Counted from the stretch's first letter, positions 1 through 10,026 are shown. The stretch: DNA of 64,000 nucleotides from JBPESP01 sp051710585 (GCA_051710585.1 JBPESP010000004.1:180968-244967); one strand, 5' to 3'. Notes: generated by a model from the letters alone, not told the origin. Made by a program: numbers and translations.

Positions 1-131
1 ACCAAAAAAAACGGAAAAATAAAATCTTGACTTCTACAGTGAGCGTACTACGCAGTAAATAGTGTCCACCTCTGCTTAAGAAAACAGCCTTGTAGCAATA
101 TTTTTTTAAAATATATCAATGAAATATTTTT

Positions 132-190
132 TTTCATAGCTCAGATCGAAGACTGGCGAAAGGCTTAATACATACAAGTTGAGCGGCCAA
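132..190 (+). pseudogene. Decayed 5' end of 16S rRNA gene
   Basis: The stretch reads tttcatagctcagatcgaag followed by actggcgaaaggcttaatac and then acatacaagttgagcgg-like sequence. This is the order of the universal 16S 5' end (GCTCAGATTGAACGCTGGCG, then GGCCTAACACATGCAAGTCG), with many substitutions. Similarity stops at about 190, so the gene is dead. Its place, upstream of yafD, mltD and dnaQ remnants or genes, matches E. coli rrnH. Identity by eye only. Confidence 0.75.
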
Positions 191-273
191 GCTAAATTCA
201 ATGTTTATTCCTATATATAAACAGATTAAAAAACAACATAAAGTATTTTTAAACGTTTTCTATTCCAAATATC

Positions 274-302
274 TGTACGTAACTTGCTAAAAACTGACCA
301 TC
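274..302. repeat. IS-terminus-like segment, copy 1
   Basis: The segment begins with tgta and ends with aaaactgaccatc. It resembles 43477-43503, which begins tgtagtggtcaactaaaact and ends with the same aaaactgaccatc. Both look like remnants of one insertion-sequence end, since many IS3-family ends start TGTAGTGG. The match is short and the family is not established. Confidence 0.3.
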
Positions 303-771
303 CATAGCTCTTTCAAGGGCCTGCCTGTATTATATCTTAGCGTTACATCTAAAAGTCTCTTTGAATTTCTATCATGGTGAAGTGATACTTCTCAAGCTTA
401 CTTACACACCATAGCTGATACTTTACGGTTTATAAACCTAACTGCGCAATACCCTTTCCTTTATATACTGTCTAATATGTCAAGATAACTTTTAAAATAT
501 TTGTAACTGCTGCAATGAACTATAAAAACCTAACCTAGTAGAATATATTTATAGGATAATATGCTGTAAATTTCCTTGTTATTAAAAAGAACTATTTATA
601 AAGGACATAAATAACATTTTTTAAATTTGTTTAAATTTTATTTAAATGAATTATAGTTTTTTTCGTGAGCCCACCACTCCTTTTTAAATTTACTCCGGGG
701 TTATTGGAGAGGCTTTTAGCGTTTTTCCTGGTGCGGTACCTCACACAATTTTTTGAGTATTTCGTCATCCT

Positions 772-796
772 AGAAAAACGGAAAATCCGTTTTTCT
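772..796. repeat. Perfect inverted repeat, 11-bp arms
   Basis: The arms agaaaaacgga (772-782) and tccgtttttct (786-796) are perfect reverse complements around a 3-base loop. It may be an old terminator or one of the palindromes that recur in this window's dead sequence. No T-run follows on either strand. Confidence 0.6.
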
Positions 797-871
797 GCTA
801 CCGCGGCGGTGTAATTTTAATCGAGAACTTTCCTTTCTTTATAGGAAGGCAAAAAAAATCATTAATAGATA

Positions 872-950
872 CTACCCCTAACTCTAAGTTGCCGTTGTTG
901 TACCCAGGGCGGGGTCTCCTTCTCACCAAGAAGACTTTTGTGCGACACTA
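872..950 (+). pseudogene. Possible 5S rRNA remnant
   Basis: Pieces in the order acccc, aactct, gccgt and ggggtctcc match the order of the second half of enterobacterial 5S rRNA (ACCCC, GAACTC, GCCGT, GGGGTCTCC), with gaps and substitutions between them. The position, after a 16S remnant and before yafD, fits a decayed rrnH operon. The match is weak and could be coincidence. Confidence 0.35.
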
Positions 951-1103
951 TGCTAGTCTGTTCGCTACTAATGGCTTTACATTGAATTTTATGTAGCAAA
1001 AGCTTTTAATAGCATAAACCGTAAGGTGCCTGTGGATAAAAAAGCGAGGAATTAATACAAACATCACCACAAGCGCAAAAAAACTTGAGAGATAGGCGGG
1101 TAA

Positions 1104-1905
1104 CTGTGCAAAAAAAACATATGCCATCAGGCATGTTGCGGACCAGTCAGTTGAGCGTATTTACCCACCCCCTTGGTTATATAGCCAATTAGATCAAGTG
1201 TTGCCGCCAGGAGAACCTATAGTGGGTTCGCGTATTTTACGCGTGATGGTATGGAATATTTTCAAACAACAGCGTGGTAATTGGCTATCGGTTCTACAGA
1301 ACTTTGGTAAAATACCCAACTAGTCCTGCTATAGGAAGCATAAACTACTCTTGAACTAGTCTGATTTGCTACTTCTCATTACCTGACGGCAGATCAGGTT
1401 CCTACATTGATTTTCCCGTAGCACCCGTCTAGGGTTATAACCCTTTCTGCAGCTCATCTCGTACTGCTATCCGCTACAGGAACGTGAACCGTTATTGCGG
1501 TTACCTAAATCAGCGTTTAGTGACCGTGTATCTAATCTAGAATATTCAGTTTCTAATGGTGGTCAATATTCATGTGGTAAATTTTAGTCTAGGTATTGAC
1601 GTATACAGTAAGCAGTTGAATATCATAGAAGAGCATACCCGTAATCACCATAGTCTAGTGATTATAGCGGGAGATTTTAATGCTTAGAACCAACAGCGTA
1701 TATGTTGGCACTTTACCATTTTACAGAACGAATAAGCCTAGGCGAAGTAAGATTTTTTTCGACGATCAGCGCAGGAGAGGAGAGTGTTTTATCGCCCACT
1801 GATTTTGTTTTTTACTGCGATATGAATGTCTGCAAGGCCTCAGTGGTAATTACAGAGGCCTCAGACTAAAAATCCTTACTGGTCAAGTTTAAGCCTATCC
1901 CCGTC
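1104..1905 (+). pseudogene. yafD: Decayed yafD (endonuclease/exonuclease/phosphatase family)
   Basis: Shifting frames give blocks that follow E. coli YafD in order. They include LPPGEPIVGSRILRVMVWNI and FKQQRGNWLSVLQNFGK near 1200-1320, then NIHVVNFSLGIDVYSKQL and IIAGDFNA near 1565-1685, then SLGEVRFFSTISA and DFVFYCDMNV up to about 1900. Stop codons and frameshifts interrupt every part, including a stop right after the GDFNA motif of this metal-dependent nuclease family. In E. coli yafD lies between rrnH and mltD, the same order as here. Edges are approximate. Confidence 0.85.
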
Positions 1906-2167
1906 GCTAGCAGATACCGGTAAAACCAAAAACGTCGGTATCGAAACTTAGGCTCCCAACATAAAGTGAACGTTTCTGCTAAGACATCATATTATATTAT
2001 TTCACATCACTGAAAAAGACTTTCAGTGATGCCTCAGGAATCCGTTAACTTGCCGTTAACAAACAGGATAATCTATAAACCTCAGCTATAGATTATTTAG
2101 ATTAATCAAAACATTATGCCAATGTATTACCTCTTTTATATCGATACCGTGCTGACGGCGATGCTCA

Positions 2168-2570
2168 CTATAGAATCCTTTTTTTTAACTGATAAGTAAT
2201 GCAAATCATTTTCCACTTCTGCAGGTCAGGGATTTTAACGTTAAGCCATTGTGTGATGCTGGATAACGTAACTCCAGTACAGACATTCACAGCTACCGCT
2301 GCTAAGGTTATAGCAGGCAACGGCGTGAACTGCACCGCTGTAATGCCACCTTCCTTTACTGAAGGTACGAAAGTGATAATTATTGCTCCTTTGCTAGAAT
2401 GATGTAATGCAGTAGTCGATTTTATTGGCCGACTTCCAATTACACCGGTGCACGCAGTGCGTTTAATTATATAATATAATGCCAAATTGTTTTCTATATC
2501 TTTAATGAAGTCGCTAAGCGAAAATATCTTCGAAAGATACCGGGTAACACTACCACTCACATTGCCGGCA
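2168..2570 (-). pseudogene. mltD: Decayed mltD (membrane-bound lytic murein transglycosylase D), C-terminal part
   Basis: One 130-codon minus-strand frame remains open. Its N-terminal end (RYLSKIFSLSDFIKD) resembles the segment after the MltD catalytic domain (KYVPKMLALSDILKN). Its C-terminal end (GVTLSSITQWLNVKIPDLQK) resembles the first LysM repeat (GDTLSSIASRLGVSTKDLQQ). The middle is scrambled, the catalytic domain is missing and the frame ends inside the LysM unit. Orientation and place between yafD and dnaQ match E. coli. It was probably a peptidoglycan remodelling enzyme; it cannot be functional now. Confidence 0.65.
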
Positions 2571-2748
2571 ATAGAATTTCTTATAAAGAAAGTGAACCTG
2601 TTTAAATTCGTCAGGCACTCAATTCTGGTCCTGCTTGATAAGTAATGTATACCAAAATGCCGGATATCTTACGAGGTTTTTATACATCAGTTCATCGTAG
2701 TGATTATTAGTGGTCAAGCGATAACTGGAGAGCGTTAAAGGTTTTTAG

Positions 2749-2784
2749 TACCCCTTATAGCGCAGTATGCTGCTATAAGGGGTA
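2749..2784. repeat. Perfect inverted repeat, 13-bp arms
   Basis: The arms taccccttatagc (2749-2761) and gctataaggggta (2772-2784) are perfect reverse complements with a 10-base loop. The repeat lies 100 bases upstream of dnaQ, where rnhA stood in the ancestral order. There is no T-run, so it is not a standard terminator. Confidence 0.75.
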
Positions 2785-2884
2785 TACTGCCCAGGCATGA
2801 ACTCGCCTGTTAAGATTGCAATCTTTTGCACATTTTTGATACACTTCTTCCATTTTAAAACCAAATTCTGACATAAAACGTACC

Positions 2885-3670
2885 ATGAGTACTTACATTA
2901 CACGACAGATAGTTTTGGATATCGAAACTACCGGTATGAATAAATTGGGTGTCCACTATGAAGGACACCGAATTATTGAAATAGGCGCAGTAGAAATTAT
3001 TAATCGCCGCCTGACCGGCCGACATTTTCATGTCTATCTAAACCCGGACAGGTGCATTGATTCTGAAGCATTTAACGTCCATGGTATCAGCAACGAATTT
3101 TTGGCAGACAAGCCAAAAATTGCTGATGTAGTGGACGATTTTTTGCACTTTATCCACGGTAGCGAACTAGTTATTCATAATGCTCCCTTCGATATCGGTT
3201 TTATAGATTATGAGTTTGGCATGCTAAACCGGGGTATCGCTAAGACAGACACCTTTTGTAAGGTGGTGGACAGTTTGCTGTTAGCGCGAAAAATGTTTCC
3301 AGGTAAGCGCAATAACTTGGACGCATTATGTAATCGTTACTTATTAGACAATAGTAAACGCACCCACCATGGTGCATTACTTGACGCTGAAATTCTGGCG
3401 GATATTTTCCTGCTGATGACGGGCGGTCAAATCCTCATGGATTTTACCATAGAAGGAGAGCAAGAGCAACACAATATGAGCGAAACTGTACGAATTCAGA
3501 GGATGCAGCGCAACCAGAAATTGCTGAAGGTGATATATGCCAGTGATGAGGAGATCGCAGCCCATGAGAAGCGTTTGGATCTGGTACAGAAGAAAGGTAA
3601 TAGATGTATCTGGCGGACAGAGGAAGAGTTGCACAAAACGAATAAAATCATCCTGTTAGGTCAAAAGTAA
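2885..3670 (+). CDS. dnaQ: DNA polymerase III epsilon subunit (3'-5' proofreading exonuclease)
   Basis: The product has 261 residues. It removes misincorporated bases during replication as part of the Pol III core with the alpha subunit. The N-terminal DEDDh exonuclease domain spans about residues 8-180. Exo I is VLDIETTG with Asp12 and Glu14 in place, Exo II is the NAPFDIGF region, and Exo III is HHGALLDAE with the catalytic His and Asp. The C-terminal alpha-binding tail is recognisable (DEEIAAHEKRLDLVQKKG). E. coli DnaQ has 243 residues and ends soon after that motif; this one runs about 18 residues further, which looks like loss of the original stop. The start aligns with E. coli (MSTYITRQIVLD). 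It stands alone before tRNA-Asp, as in E. coli, but the divergent rnhA partner is gone. Confidence 0.97.
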   Translation: MSTYITRQIVLDIETTGMNKLGVHYEGHRIIEIGAVEIINRRLTGRHFHVYLNPDRCIDSEAFNVHGISNEFLADKPKIADVVDDFLHFIHGSELVIHNAPFDIGFIDYEFGMLNRGIAKTDTFCKVVDSLLLARKMFPGKRNNLDALCNRYLLDNSKRTHHGALLDAEILADIFLLMTGGQILMDFTIEGEQEQHNMSETVRIQRMQRNQKLLKVIYASDEEIAAHEKRLDLVQKKGNRCIWRTEEELHKTNKIILLGQK

Positions 3671-3724
3671 TTCGGGATACATTTATTAGTGATATAGTAA
3701 ACGGTTTACTAGCACATAAAAACA

Positions 3725-3753
3725 TTGACGTTAAACAGCAGTGACCTTACTAT
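3725..3753 (+). promoter_or_regulatory. Sigma-70 type promoter for tRNA-Asp
   Basis: A TTGACG -35 hexamer (3725-3730) and a TACTAT -10 hexamer (3748-3753) are separated by exactly 17 bases. The -10 lies 33 bases before the mature tRNA start, leaving a short 5' leader. Inferred from consensus only. Confidence 0.6.
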
Positions 3754-3786
3754 GTACCTTATTTTCTAGAAAAAGCATATAAGTAC

Positions 3787-3863
3787 GGTGCGGTAGTTCA
3801 GTCGGTTAGAATATCGGCCTGTCACGCCGGGGGTCGCGGGTTCAAGTCCCGTCCGCACCGCCA
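3787..3863 (+). tRNA. tRNA-Asp (GTC anticodon)
   Basis: The 77-base cloverleaf matches E. coli tRNA-Asp closely. The acceptor stem ggtgcgg pairs with ccgcacc, the D arm is gttcagtcggttagaa, the anticodon loop is ctgtcac with GTC, the T arm is gggttcaagtccc, and CCA is encoded. Compensated changes (such as the U-A and G-C acceptor pairs) show it is under selection. It sits directly after dnaQ like E. coli aspV and has its own promoter and terminator. Confidence 0.98.
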
Positions 3864-3874
3864 AGAGTTTTAAC

Positions 3875-3903
3875 CCCGTATTTAAGATACGGGTTTTCTT
3901 TTC
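3875..3903 (+). terminator. Rho-independent terminator of tRNA-Asp
   Basis: A perfect 7-bp stem (cccgtat / atacggg) with a 5-base loop is followed by ttttctttt. It begins 11 bases after the tRNA CCA end. Confidence 0.85.
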
Positions 3904-5529
3904 TGTAGCGAATAGACCTGCAGTCTAGCAGCATACAGCATAGCCCACACGCCAACGGCGTCGATGATATGCAAGCTGTAAATTTCCTTGCTACCCACTG
4001 AAGGTCGTTTTCTGTTTATTGGCAGGATTAAGACACATCTGGAAGGATTTACCCCTAAACGCTACTAGCTAGCCATATTGATTAGGTTAAACCATAAAAG
4101 TCTAAGTCTAAATCTGTGCCCATACTGAAGTATAACCTAAATCTCAAGCGAAGTTTCTGCGCTGTTTCCCTCAGGGAAACAGAAACTAGTGGTAGTGGGC
4201 GCAATTTTCCGATACAATAAGGACTAACCAATCGCGTTATAAGACTTAAACTAAACCATCGGATCAAAAAAAACTGATCTACGAGTGATGCACGCCCGAA
4301 AATAAGAATTTCGCTTTAACGCCAATTACCAGCGCGATCTTGTTATTGATTATACCATAAAGCCTCTGCATACCGCCTGGCTGCCTCAGCAGAAACATAT
4401 CGCGATGCGATTTATCTTGAATATCATGAAAGGTGCTGAAAGTTTATATGCTGAACAAGGACTCATGTTCCGAACAATTCCTGTCTAATATCATTAGCAC
4501 CGCAAATTATACTGAGAGGAGACAGAACATATATAGATAGATTCAGCGTGCAAATATAGCTCACGAGCTGTTTTCTGCAGGAGTCATAAGAAGTTTAATC
4601 TCCTCGGTCTGCCACTAACTATCTTTAGTGTATAGTAAAGGCGGGTTATGATGTTGTTCAGCTACAGTTGGCGTTAATTGAATTATCATGGCATTAATGC
4701 TAATAATACTGAATACAAAATATTCAGCAGATAGTTAATTTATTGGTATAATTATTTTGTTTAACGGTGCTGGGTTTAGCATTCTGATTAAAGACAGTAT
4801 CAATACTTCGAAGCTATTGGAATAGCAAGTCGATATTCCTTACGACAGTGATGATCTGCTGTTTTGAGCGTAAGTCACTCGCTAGGAGTGGAACGGTAAA
4901 ACTGCAAGGGATAAATAGTAACAACCAGTTCCACAGCTATTTGCGTGAAAGTTTTGAGATACTTTATCCTGAAAAGGAGATCTCGGCAAAAAAATGCTTT
5001 CCATCGAAAGCGCATAATTAGCTAACCGTGCCTATTTCTTACGCAATAATGTTTTATGAATTATATCTAACAGAATAGATATATGTAAATTTACCGTCAT
5101 CAAGATATTGCTGACTACTCACCAGATTACCCACATTCCTACCATAAAGCGCATCCGACATAATGGGTAATAAAAAACAGGCGTACTCTGAGGAGTACTT
5201 GTTTATTCCCATTTGCAAAGAGTGCAGATGCAGGAACCACCTGCTGGCTAAGAAATTTAAGCCGATGACTTATACCAAAGTAAGAAACAGGTTAGCCACT
5301 CGAGTCTTCTAGCTGTGTTACCAGAGACACCCTTTGCACTGCTTACGACGAGGCCGTCTGGTATCACGATGGCGTTTTAAACCTGGCAGCCGCAGTACTT
5401 ATGTTCCAGTATCTAATGCACTATTTAACTTATAGACTCATTTTGCTACAGTATGATGCGCTGCGCCATGTTATTTCTAATAGTATTAGAAATAGGTTTA
5501 TTATTTGCTATTTTATTAGGTAACGCAAC
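3904..5529. other. Gene-free decayed stretch between tRNA-Asp and gmhA
   Basis: No intact gene is present. In E. coli this interval carries ivy, yafV and fadE among others, but I could not match any fragment to them. A roughly 50-codon open stretch near 5310-5460 and one near 4360-4450 read smoothly but are not recognised. The 61-codon minus-strand frame at 4082-4267 shows no family signature. Confidence 0.5.
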
Positions 5530-5546
5530 CCGCTCTGCCAGAGCGG
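5530..5546. repeat. Short GC-rich hairpin upstream of gmhA
   Basis: The arms ccgctct and agagcgg are perfect reverse complements around gcc. A weakly T-rich stretch (tgcttcttgtgctt) follows, so it may be a remnant terminator of a lost upstream gene. It lies 82 bases before the gmhA start. Confidence 0.45.
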
Positions 5547-5627
5547 TGCTTCTTGTGCTTAGGAGTTTTAGATAAACTGCTATCGGCAAATATCATTTAT
5601 CGCCAACCTTAATTAAGGGAGAAACCT

Positions 5628-6206
5628 ATGTATCAAGATTTAATTCGCAACGAACTTAACGAAGCCCTGCAAACGCTACAAAACTTCCTTAATGATGAGC
5701 GCCATATTCAGTCTATTGAAGACGCGGCCAAACTTATTGCAGACACCTTCAAAACCGACGGAAAAGTGCTCTCTTGCGGTAACGGTGGCTCACATTGCGA
5801 CGCTATGCACTTTGCCGAAGAATTAACCGGACGCTATCGAGAGAATCGCCAGGGATATCCCGCTATTGCCATCTCCGATCCAAGCCATTTATCCTGTGTG
5901 GGTAATGATTTCGGTTATGAGCAGGTATTTTCACGCTACATAGAAGCGGTGGGCAATCAGGGTGATGTACTAGTTGGTATTTCGAGCTCCGGCAACTCAG
6001 CAAACATTATCCGCGCTATTGATGCCGCACGCACAAAAGGTATGCGAGTAATTCTCCTTGCCGGTAAAGAAAACAGTAAAATAGCTGGCAGCGCGGATGT
6101 AGAAATTCATGTGCCACATTTTGGCTATCCTGACCGTATTCAAGAAATCCATATCAAGGCTATCCATATCTTGATTCTGCTTATCGAGAAAGAAATGGTA
6201 TCGTAG
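5628..6206 (+). CDS. gmhA: Sedoheptulose 7-phosphate isomerase (GmhA)
   Basis: The product has 192 residues, the same length as E. coli GmhA (LpcA). It converts D-sedoheptulose 7-phosphate to D-glycero-D-manno-heptose 7-phosphate, the first step of ADP-heptose synthesis for the LPS inner core. The single SIS domain covers nearly the whole chain, with the phosphate-binding loops CGNGGSHCDA and GISSSGNS and the catalytic-region motif EIHIKAIHI near the C-terminus. A good ribosome site (taagggag, 8 bases upstream) fixes the start. It stands alone; the neighbouring fadE is not recognisable and yafJ is decayed. Its retention suggests that an LPS with heptose is still made. Confidence 0.97.
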   Translation: MYQDLIRNELNEALQTLQNFLNDERHIQSIEDAAKLIADTFKTDGKVLSCGNGGSHCDAMHFAEELTGRYRENRQGYPAIAISDPSHLSCVGNDFGYEQVFSRYIEAVGNQGDVLVGISSSGNSANIIRAIDAARTKGMRVILLAGKENSKIAGSADVEIHVPHFGYPDRIQEIHIKAIHILILLIEKEMVS

Positions 6207-6246
6207 AAGATATAACTCTGATTTGATAAGGAAGCAGCAGAAAAAT

Positions 6247-6320
6247 ATGTGTGAATTACTCGGCACAAGCGCTAATGTAGCTACGGATATCTGTTTCAGT
6301 TTTTCTAGATTAGCAAACGC
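6247..6320 (+). pseudogene. yafJ: Decayed yafJ (class II glutamine amidotransferase family), 5' end
   Basis: An ATG at 6247 opens a frame reading MCELLGTSANVATDICFSFS, nearly identical to the first 20 residues of E. coli YafJ, including the catalytic Cys2 of this N-terminal-nucleophile fold. Similarity is lost after residue 22 and stop codons follow. The gene directly follows gmhA in E. coli too. Confidence 0.85.
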
Positions 6321-8240
6321 GAATTATGAGACGGCGTGCGCACTTATCACATACTAAGCATTTACTAGTGTGATACTGCGGCGGTTAATGCTATTAGGCA
6401 AAATAGGCGTAACCTAGATAAACCTGACTTCAGAATTTATATTTAACCAAATAATGATAGTATCTATAGTATATTTATCGGCATTATTTGAGACGGAAAT
6501 ATATTATATATAAACCTGCGCCTGATTACTAAACAACATATCTTCCAGATATGTGATAAATCTCCGCAATCGAAGAATCCGTCATGACAGAGCAACCGAT
6601 AAAACAGTAATAGCTATGAATCATCATTTTGGAGCCTCAATAACTCTGCTCCCAGTCATAGTTATTGAGGGAACATATATTAATACTGCAATAATAATGA
6701 CTATGAAGATTTAGATTGGACGTATCAATAACAGAAAACCTTCTGTACTCATAAAATTACCTTCACGCTGTTTTTAGCCTAGTTCGACAGAGAACTTGCA
6801 AATTGAACAGTTATCTACTAGCTGGTATGCATTACCCATCTTGGGATGCAGTTCCAAACTACGTTTTTTTCTTTAAAGAGCTTAATAAATACTAGTAATC
6901 TTAATATTTATTTTTAAGTTTCTATCTGACTTTTACCTTATCTCTGGCGTTAACCGTACGCTGGAAATAAAGCATGATCGCCTAGACTAGTACAAATCTA
7001 CGAATTATTATTCCTATTCTATCAAATAAATACGCGGACAGGCCACAAACCTTATCGGCAGAACTATCAACTATCCATGGAAAATTAGTAATAGTATATA
7101 TACTAATATATTAGTAGAAATATATTTTCTATAGATGAAAATCCTTAACTATAAACTTCTGCATATTTTATGGTAAAATGAGATATTATAATGAACATCC
7201 TTGGTAGTCTAAGGTGAAAACAATAGACAAAAGTCCCTCCATGCAATATTATCAACATATTCGCACCTAGTAGGTATTTTTTCTTCGAAAATACTATTTC
7301 TATGGCAGATCAGCGGTGCTATTGCTAAGTATACACCCTTAACTTTTCCGACCTGTGTCAATCCTATTCCATATATTACTATCGATATCTTCAATGGTTT
7401 ACCTTAATGCCTGCTGGTCTATACTGATTAGGTGTATGTTCTTCATATTGATTGCTCTGAAACCGATACACACTATTTTTTTTGAATTCTTTGTCCTCTC
7501 ATAGATCAAAATAAGCATGAGTATATCGTCAGAAAACAGTTTAAAAGCTGAACTGGAATACCGTGGACGACATCATAATACGGGGCGTTAAAAGGGTCTT
7601 TTCCAGATAAAACCTTTAACTCTCCTCGGATCCATCTTTCAATCCTGTGGATAAAATCGTATTCGACCACTTTCATGTAGAAAAAAAAACGCTTTGCGTC
7701 GTTGTTGACAAAATGCACATGGCTGAAATGAACTGCCTTTCATTATTAAACAAAAAGGATTCGTCGATCACGCTATTTGTAGTCATATTATAAACAAAAC
7801 AACGTAGACATAGGTCTGAATTATTGGAAGTTGCACGTTTGCTGTCACCCCCCCAAATTAGTCAGCGTTAGGTAATAAAAACTTGCCCTTCGATCTGTGG
7901 CACTTCTGTCATAATAGCCATAGCTGAAAGTTATGGAAGGAATAGACAATAATGGCAAAAGATAGTGGAATATCACTTATGGTCAGCAATAATAGGATTG
8001 TACTAAAAATCTTTCGTAATACTCTGAATACGATGAAAATCAAATGTCAAACGCAAATTTTAGAGTTTCTGAACAACAGAAGTATACCTATTTAGGATTA
8101 AATCAAGGGGGCAGGAATAAGAATAGTTTATATTCAGATGCGCTTTTACACCACTGAAAGCTAAATATGGCGTGCTGAGTTTTCAACTATTATCAAGGGG
8201 ATACGACACCCTTGTACAGGTTTAAAGAGCCCGTCTGTAT
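6321..8240. other. Gene-free decayed stretch between yafJ and dinB remnants
   Basis: This is AT-rich sequence with no recognisable gene. An 11-bp perfect inverted repeat occurs at 6635-6670 (cctcaataact / agttattgagg). Minus-strand frames of 61 and 70 codons (7209-7394 and 7506-7718) show no family signature that I know. The E. coli order would place yafJ 3' sequence and yafK here. Confidence 0.5.
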
Positions 8241-8245
8241 AAATC

Positions 8246-8400
8246 ATATCTATCAATATAGATTGCTTTTTTTCTGTAGTCAAAATGCGTGATAATCCAC
8301 ACCTGTTTATGCAACATCTCGTTGGTGAGGGCGGTACTAATAATATCGCTACGGGCGATATTATTAGTACCGCCAACTATCAGAAACTATCTTGCATTAT
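8246..8400 (+). pseudogene. dinB: Decayed dinB (DNA polymerase IV), 5' part
   Basis: The frame from about 8246 reads IISINIDCFFSVVKMRDNPH, matching the start of E. coli DinB (KIIHVDMDCFFAAVEMRDNP) including the first catalytic Asp of the Y-family palm. After a disrupted stretch it resumes with GDIISTANY, matching RGVISTANY. The intervening codons have been replaced by an inverted copy (see the repeat at 8330-8374). There is no credible continuation after about 8400. Translesion polymerase IV is therefore absent unless encoded elsewhere. Confidence 0.85.
8330..8374. repeat. Perfect inverted repeat with 20-bp arms inside decayed dinB
   Basis: The arm ggcggtactaataatatcgc (8330-8349) and the arm gcgatattattagtaccgcc (8355-8374) are exact reverse complements around a 5-base loop. 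The right arm encodes the DinB residues GDIISTA in frame. The left arm does not match DinB, so it is likely an inverted copy written over the original codons. Confidence 0.95.
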
Positions 8401-8737
8401 TTTTTTAGTGTACACAATACCACCAATACCCTATGACGTTAAAACTCTAGCTCGATCTTACGGCAATTTTCAGCTGTGTAAGGTGTATTTAAGGAGGCAT
8501 ACATCGTATACGTTCGATCTTCGCCTATTATATGGTTCTGATTAACCTGATTCGCTGAATTAGGGTTTATACGTATCACCCGATAGCGATCGCTACAACG
8601 GCTCTGCTACGCCGATGGGGTATAGGCTATTCGTCAGAGATTATCAGTGAACTTTAACGGCGGGTGGCAGGCCTCTCGTTTACGGCGCAGACAAAAGACC
8701 AGTGCTAGTCTTATTTATTCTTAGACAAGAATCGCTT

Positions 8738-10026
8738 TTAGAAATACGGTCAGCAACTTCCAGTATTGACTGACACTGGCAATATCCACTTTTCATCCGG
8801 TGAATGCGGACTGCTAATAATCTAGCGATGGAACTATATCCATTTCAGGATAGAGCTTTTTTAAAAAAAATCCCATATTCCAGATCCGCATAGATCACCT
8901 GAATGTTAGGGATCTTTTCAAAAAGCTGTCAGTAAATATCACGCACCAAATGTATCACTGGAAAGCTAGCGTCTAGTTTCCGCTTCTAACCCGGATAAGT
9001 TGTCTTTAAAACAGTGGTCGCGCAGGTCAATCATCCTAGTGCACACGCATTATCCCTTCTTCCACCATAGTTTTCTGCTGTCGATAAACGAGCGGATCAG
9101 GCAGAAAATTTCAACTTTGTCGACCAATCAATATAATACCAATGTTCAGCGACGTTTCCATAACGCTTTTTTACATCATAGCTCATGCGAATAATAGCAT
9201 TGGGCATGGCATGGAAAAACGCGATAAGCTGGTTGCTGCAGGCCTTAGTCGGCGCTTGTCCGCTGGGCTGGTTATCGCTAATGTCAAGTGCCGGTCTTTT
9301 TTCAACTACTGTCAATTTGCTTTTTATGGTGATCAGAAAAGTGCGGCCTTGAAACGTAGAGGGTATCGATATTTTCCTATGGTAGTGCCTAGAACAGCCA
9401 TGCTTCTCGCGGATAGCACTATTCAATGCTCTGCTATGCAAATCCAACAAACGGATATCTAGCATGACGCAGAAATTTACCAGGAAGCAAGTCAGCAATT
9501 TATTGGCATTTCCAAGACATATAGATGAATATCAGCGCCAGAATGCCGCCATACAAGCCGGTTAGTACTGCCACGCAATGTGTTTGATGCCCAGTCGATA
9601 ACGTCTCACGGTAATCGATAGATGAGTCTTAAAATCAACGCCACAACCGCAAACCATATAAATCTTGCCTCCTCATGCTGATGCCATTATCGGCGCCAAC
9701 TATGGCACTAGATGCTTTGACCCATTCGTCATCCAGCCATGGCTGGATGAAATCTCGGGTGAGATCTATGCTCTTTATATCTCTATTTTTGTAGCGCCAT
9801 ATCCGGATACGCTTGAGTCACCACTGAACGGTGATTTTCATAACCAAGCAAGTCGACTTTCAAATAAGGATATTACCTGCTTGGCCAGGTTCAGCGAACA
9901 CCCCCTTCTCCTGAACCCACTGCAGGGTGTACATGACCAGCGCCTCCTCATACTAGGACAGATATGGAATTGAACAAATGTTAGCGAAAAGATCCCACAG
10001 AGGCTGTAGTGCAAATTGAGGAAATT
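8738..10026 (-). pseudogene. pepD: Decayed pepD (cytosol dipeptidase, aminoacyl-histidine dipeptidase)
   Basis: Frames on the minus strand follow E. coli PepD from end to end. Near 10000-9870 they give PLWDLFANICSIPYLS, YEEALVMYT and EKGVFAEPGQAGNILI. At 9498-9097 they give LDIRLLDLHSRALNSAIR and FHAMPNAIIRMSYDVKK. Near 8970-8850 they give PVIHLVRDIY, LFEKIPNIQVIY and LYPEMDI. Many stops and frameshifts and the loss of much of the metal-binding region show it is dead. It faces gpt, as in E. coli. The 134-codon open stretch at 9097-9498 is part of this pseudogene, not a separate gene. Confidence 0.9.

Larger units (their letters stand above)
196..871. other. Gene-free decayed stretch (former rRNA operon interior)
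   Basis: No open frame or RNA gene is recognisable here. By position it should contain what is left of the 16S body, spacer tRNA and 23S genes, but no universal rRNA motif is visible. It contains an 11-bp perfect inverted repeat (772-796) and an IS-terminus-like segment (274-302), listed separately. Confidence 0.5.

Noticed and set aside
2199..2402. 67-codon plus-strand frame with a plausible start
   Set aside because: It lies opposite the decayed mltD LysM region and has no family signature.
9097..9498. 133-codon minus-strand open frame
   Set aside because: Its translation is the middle of PepD (HAMPNAIIRMSYDVKK and neighbours), so it is part of the decayed pepD, not a new gene.
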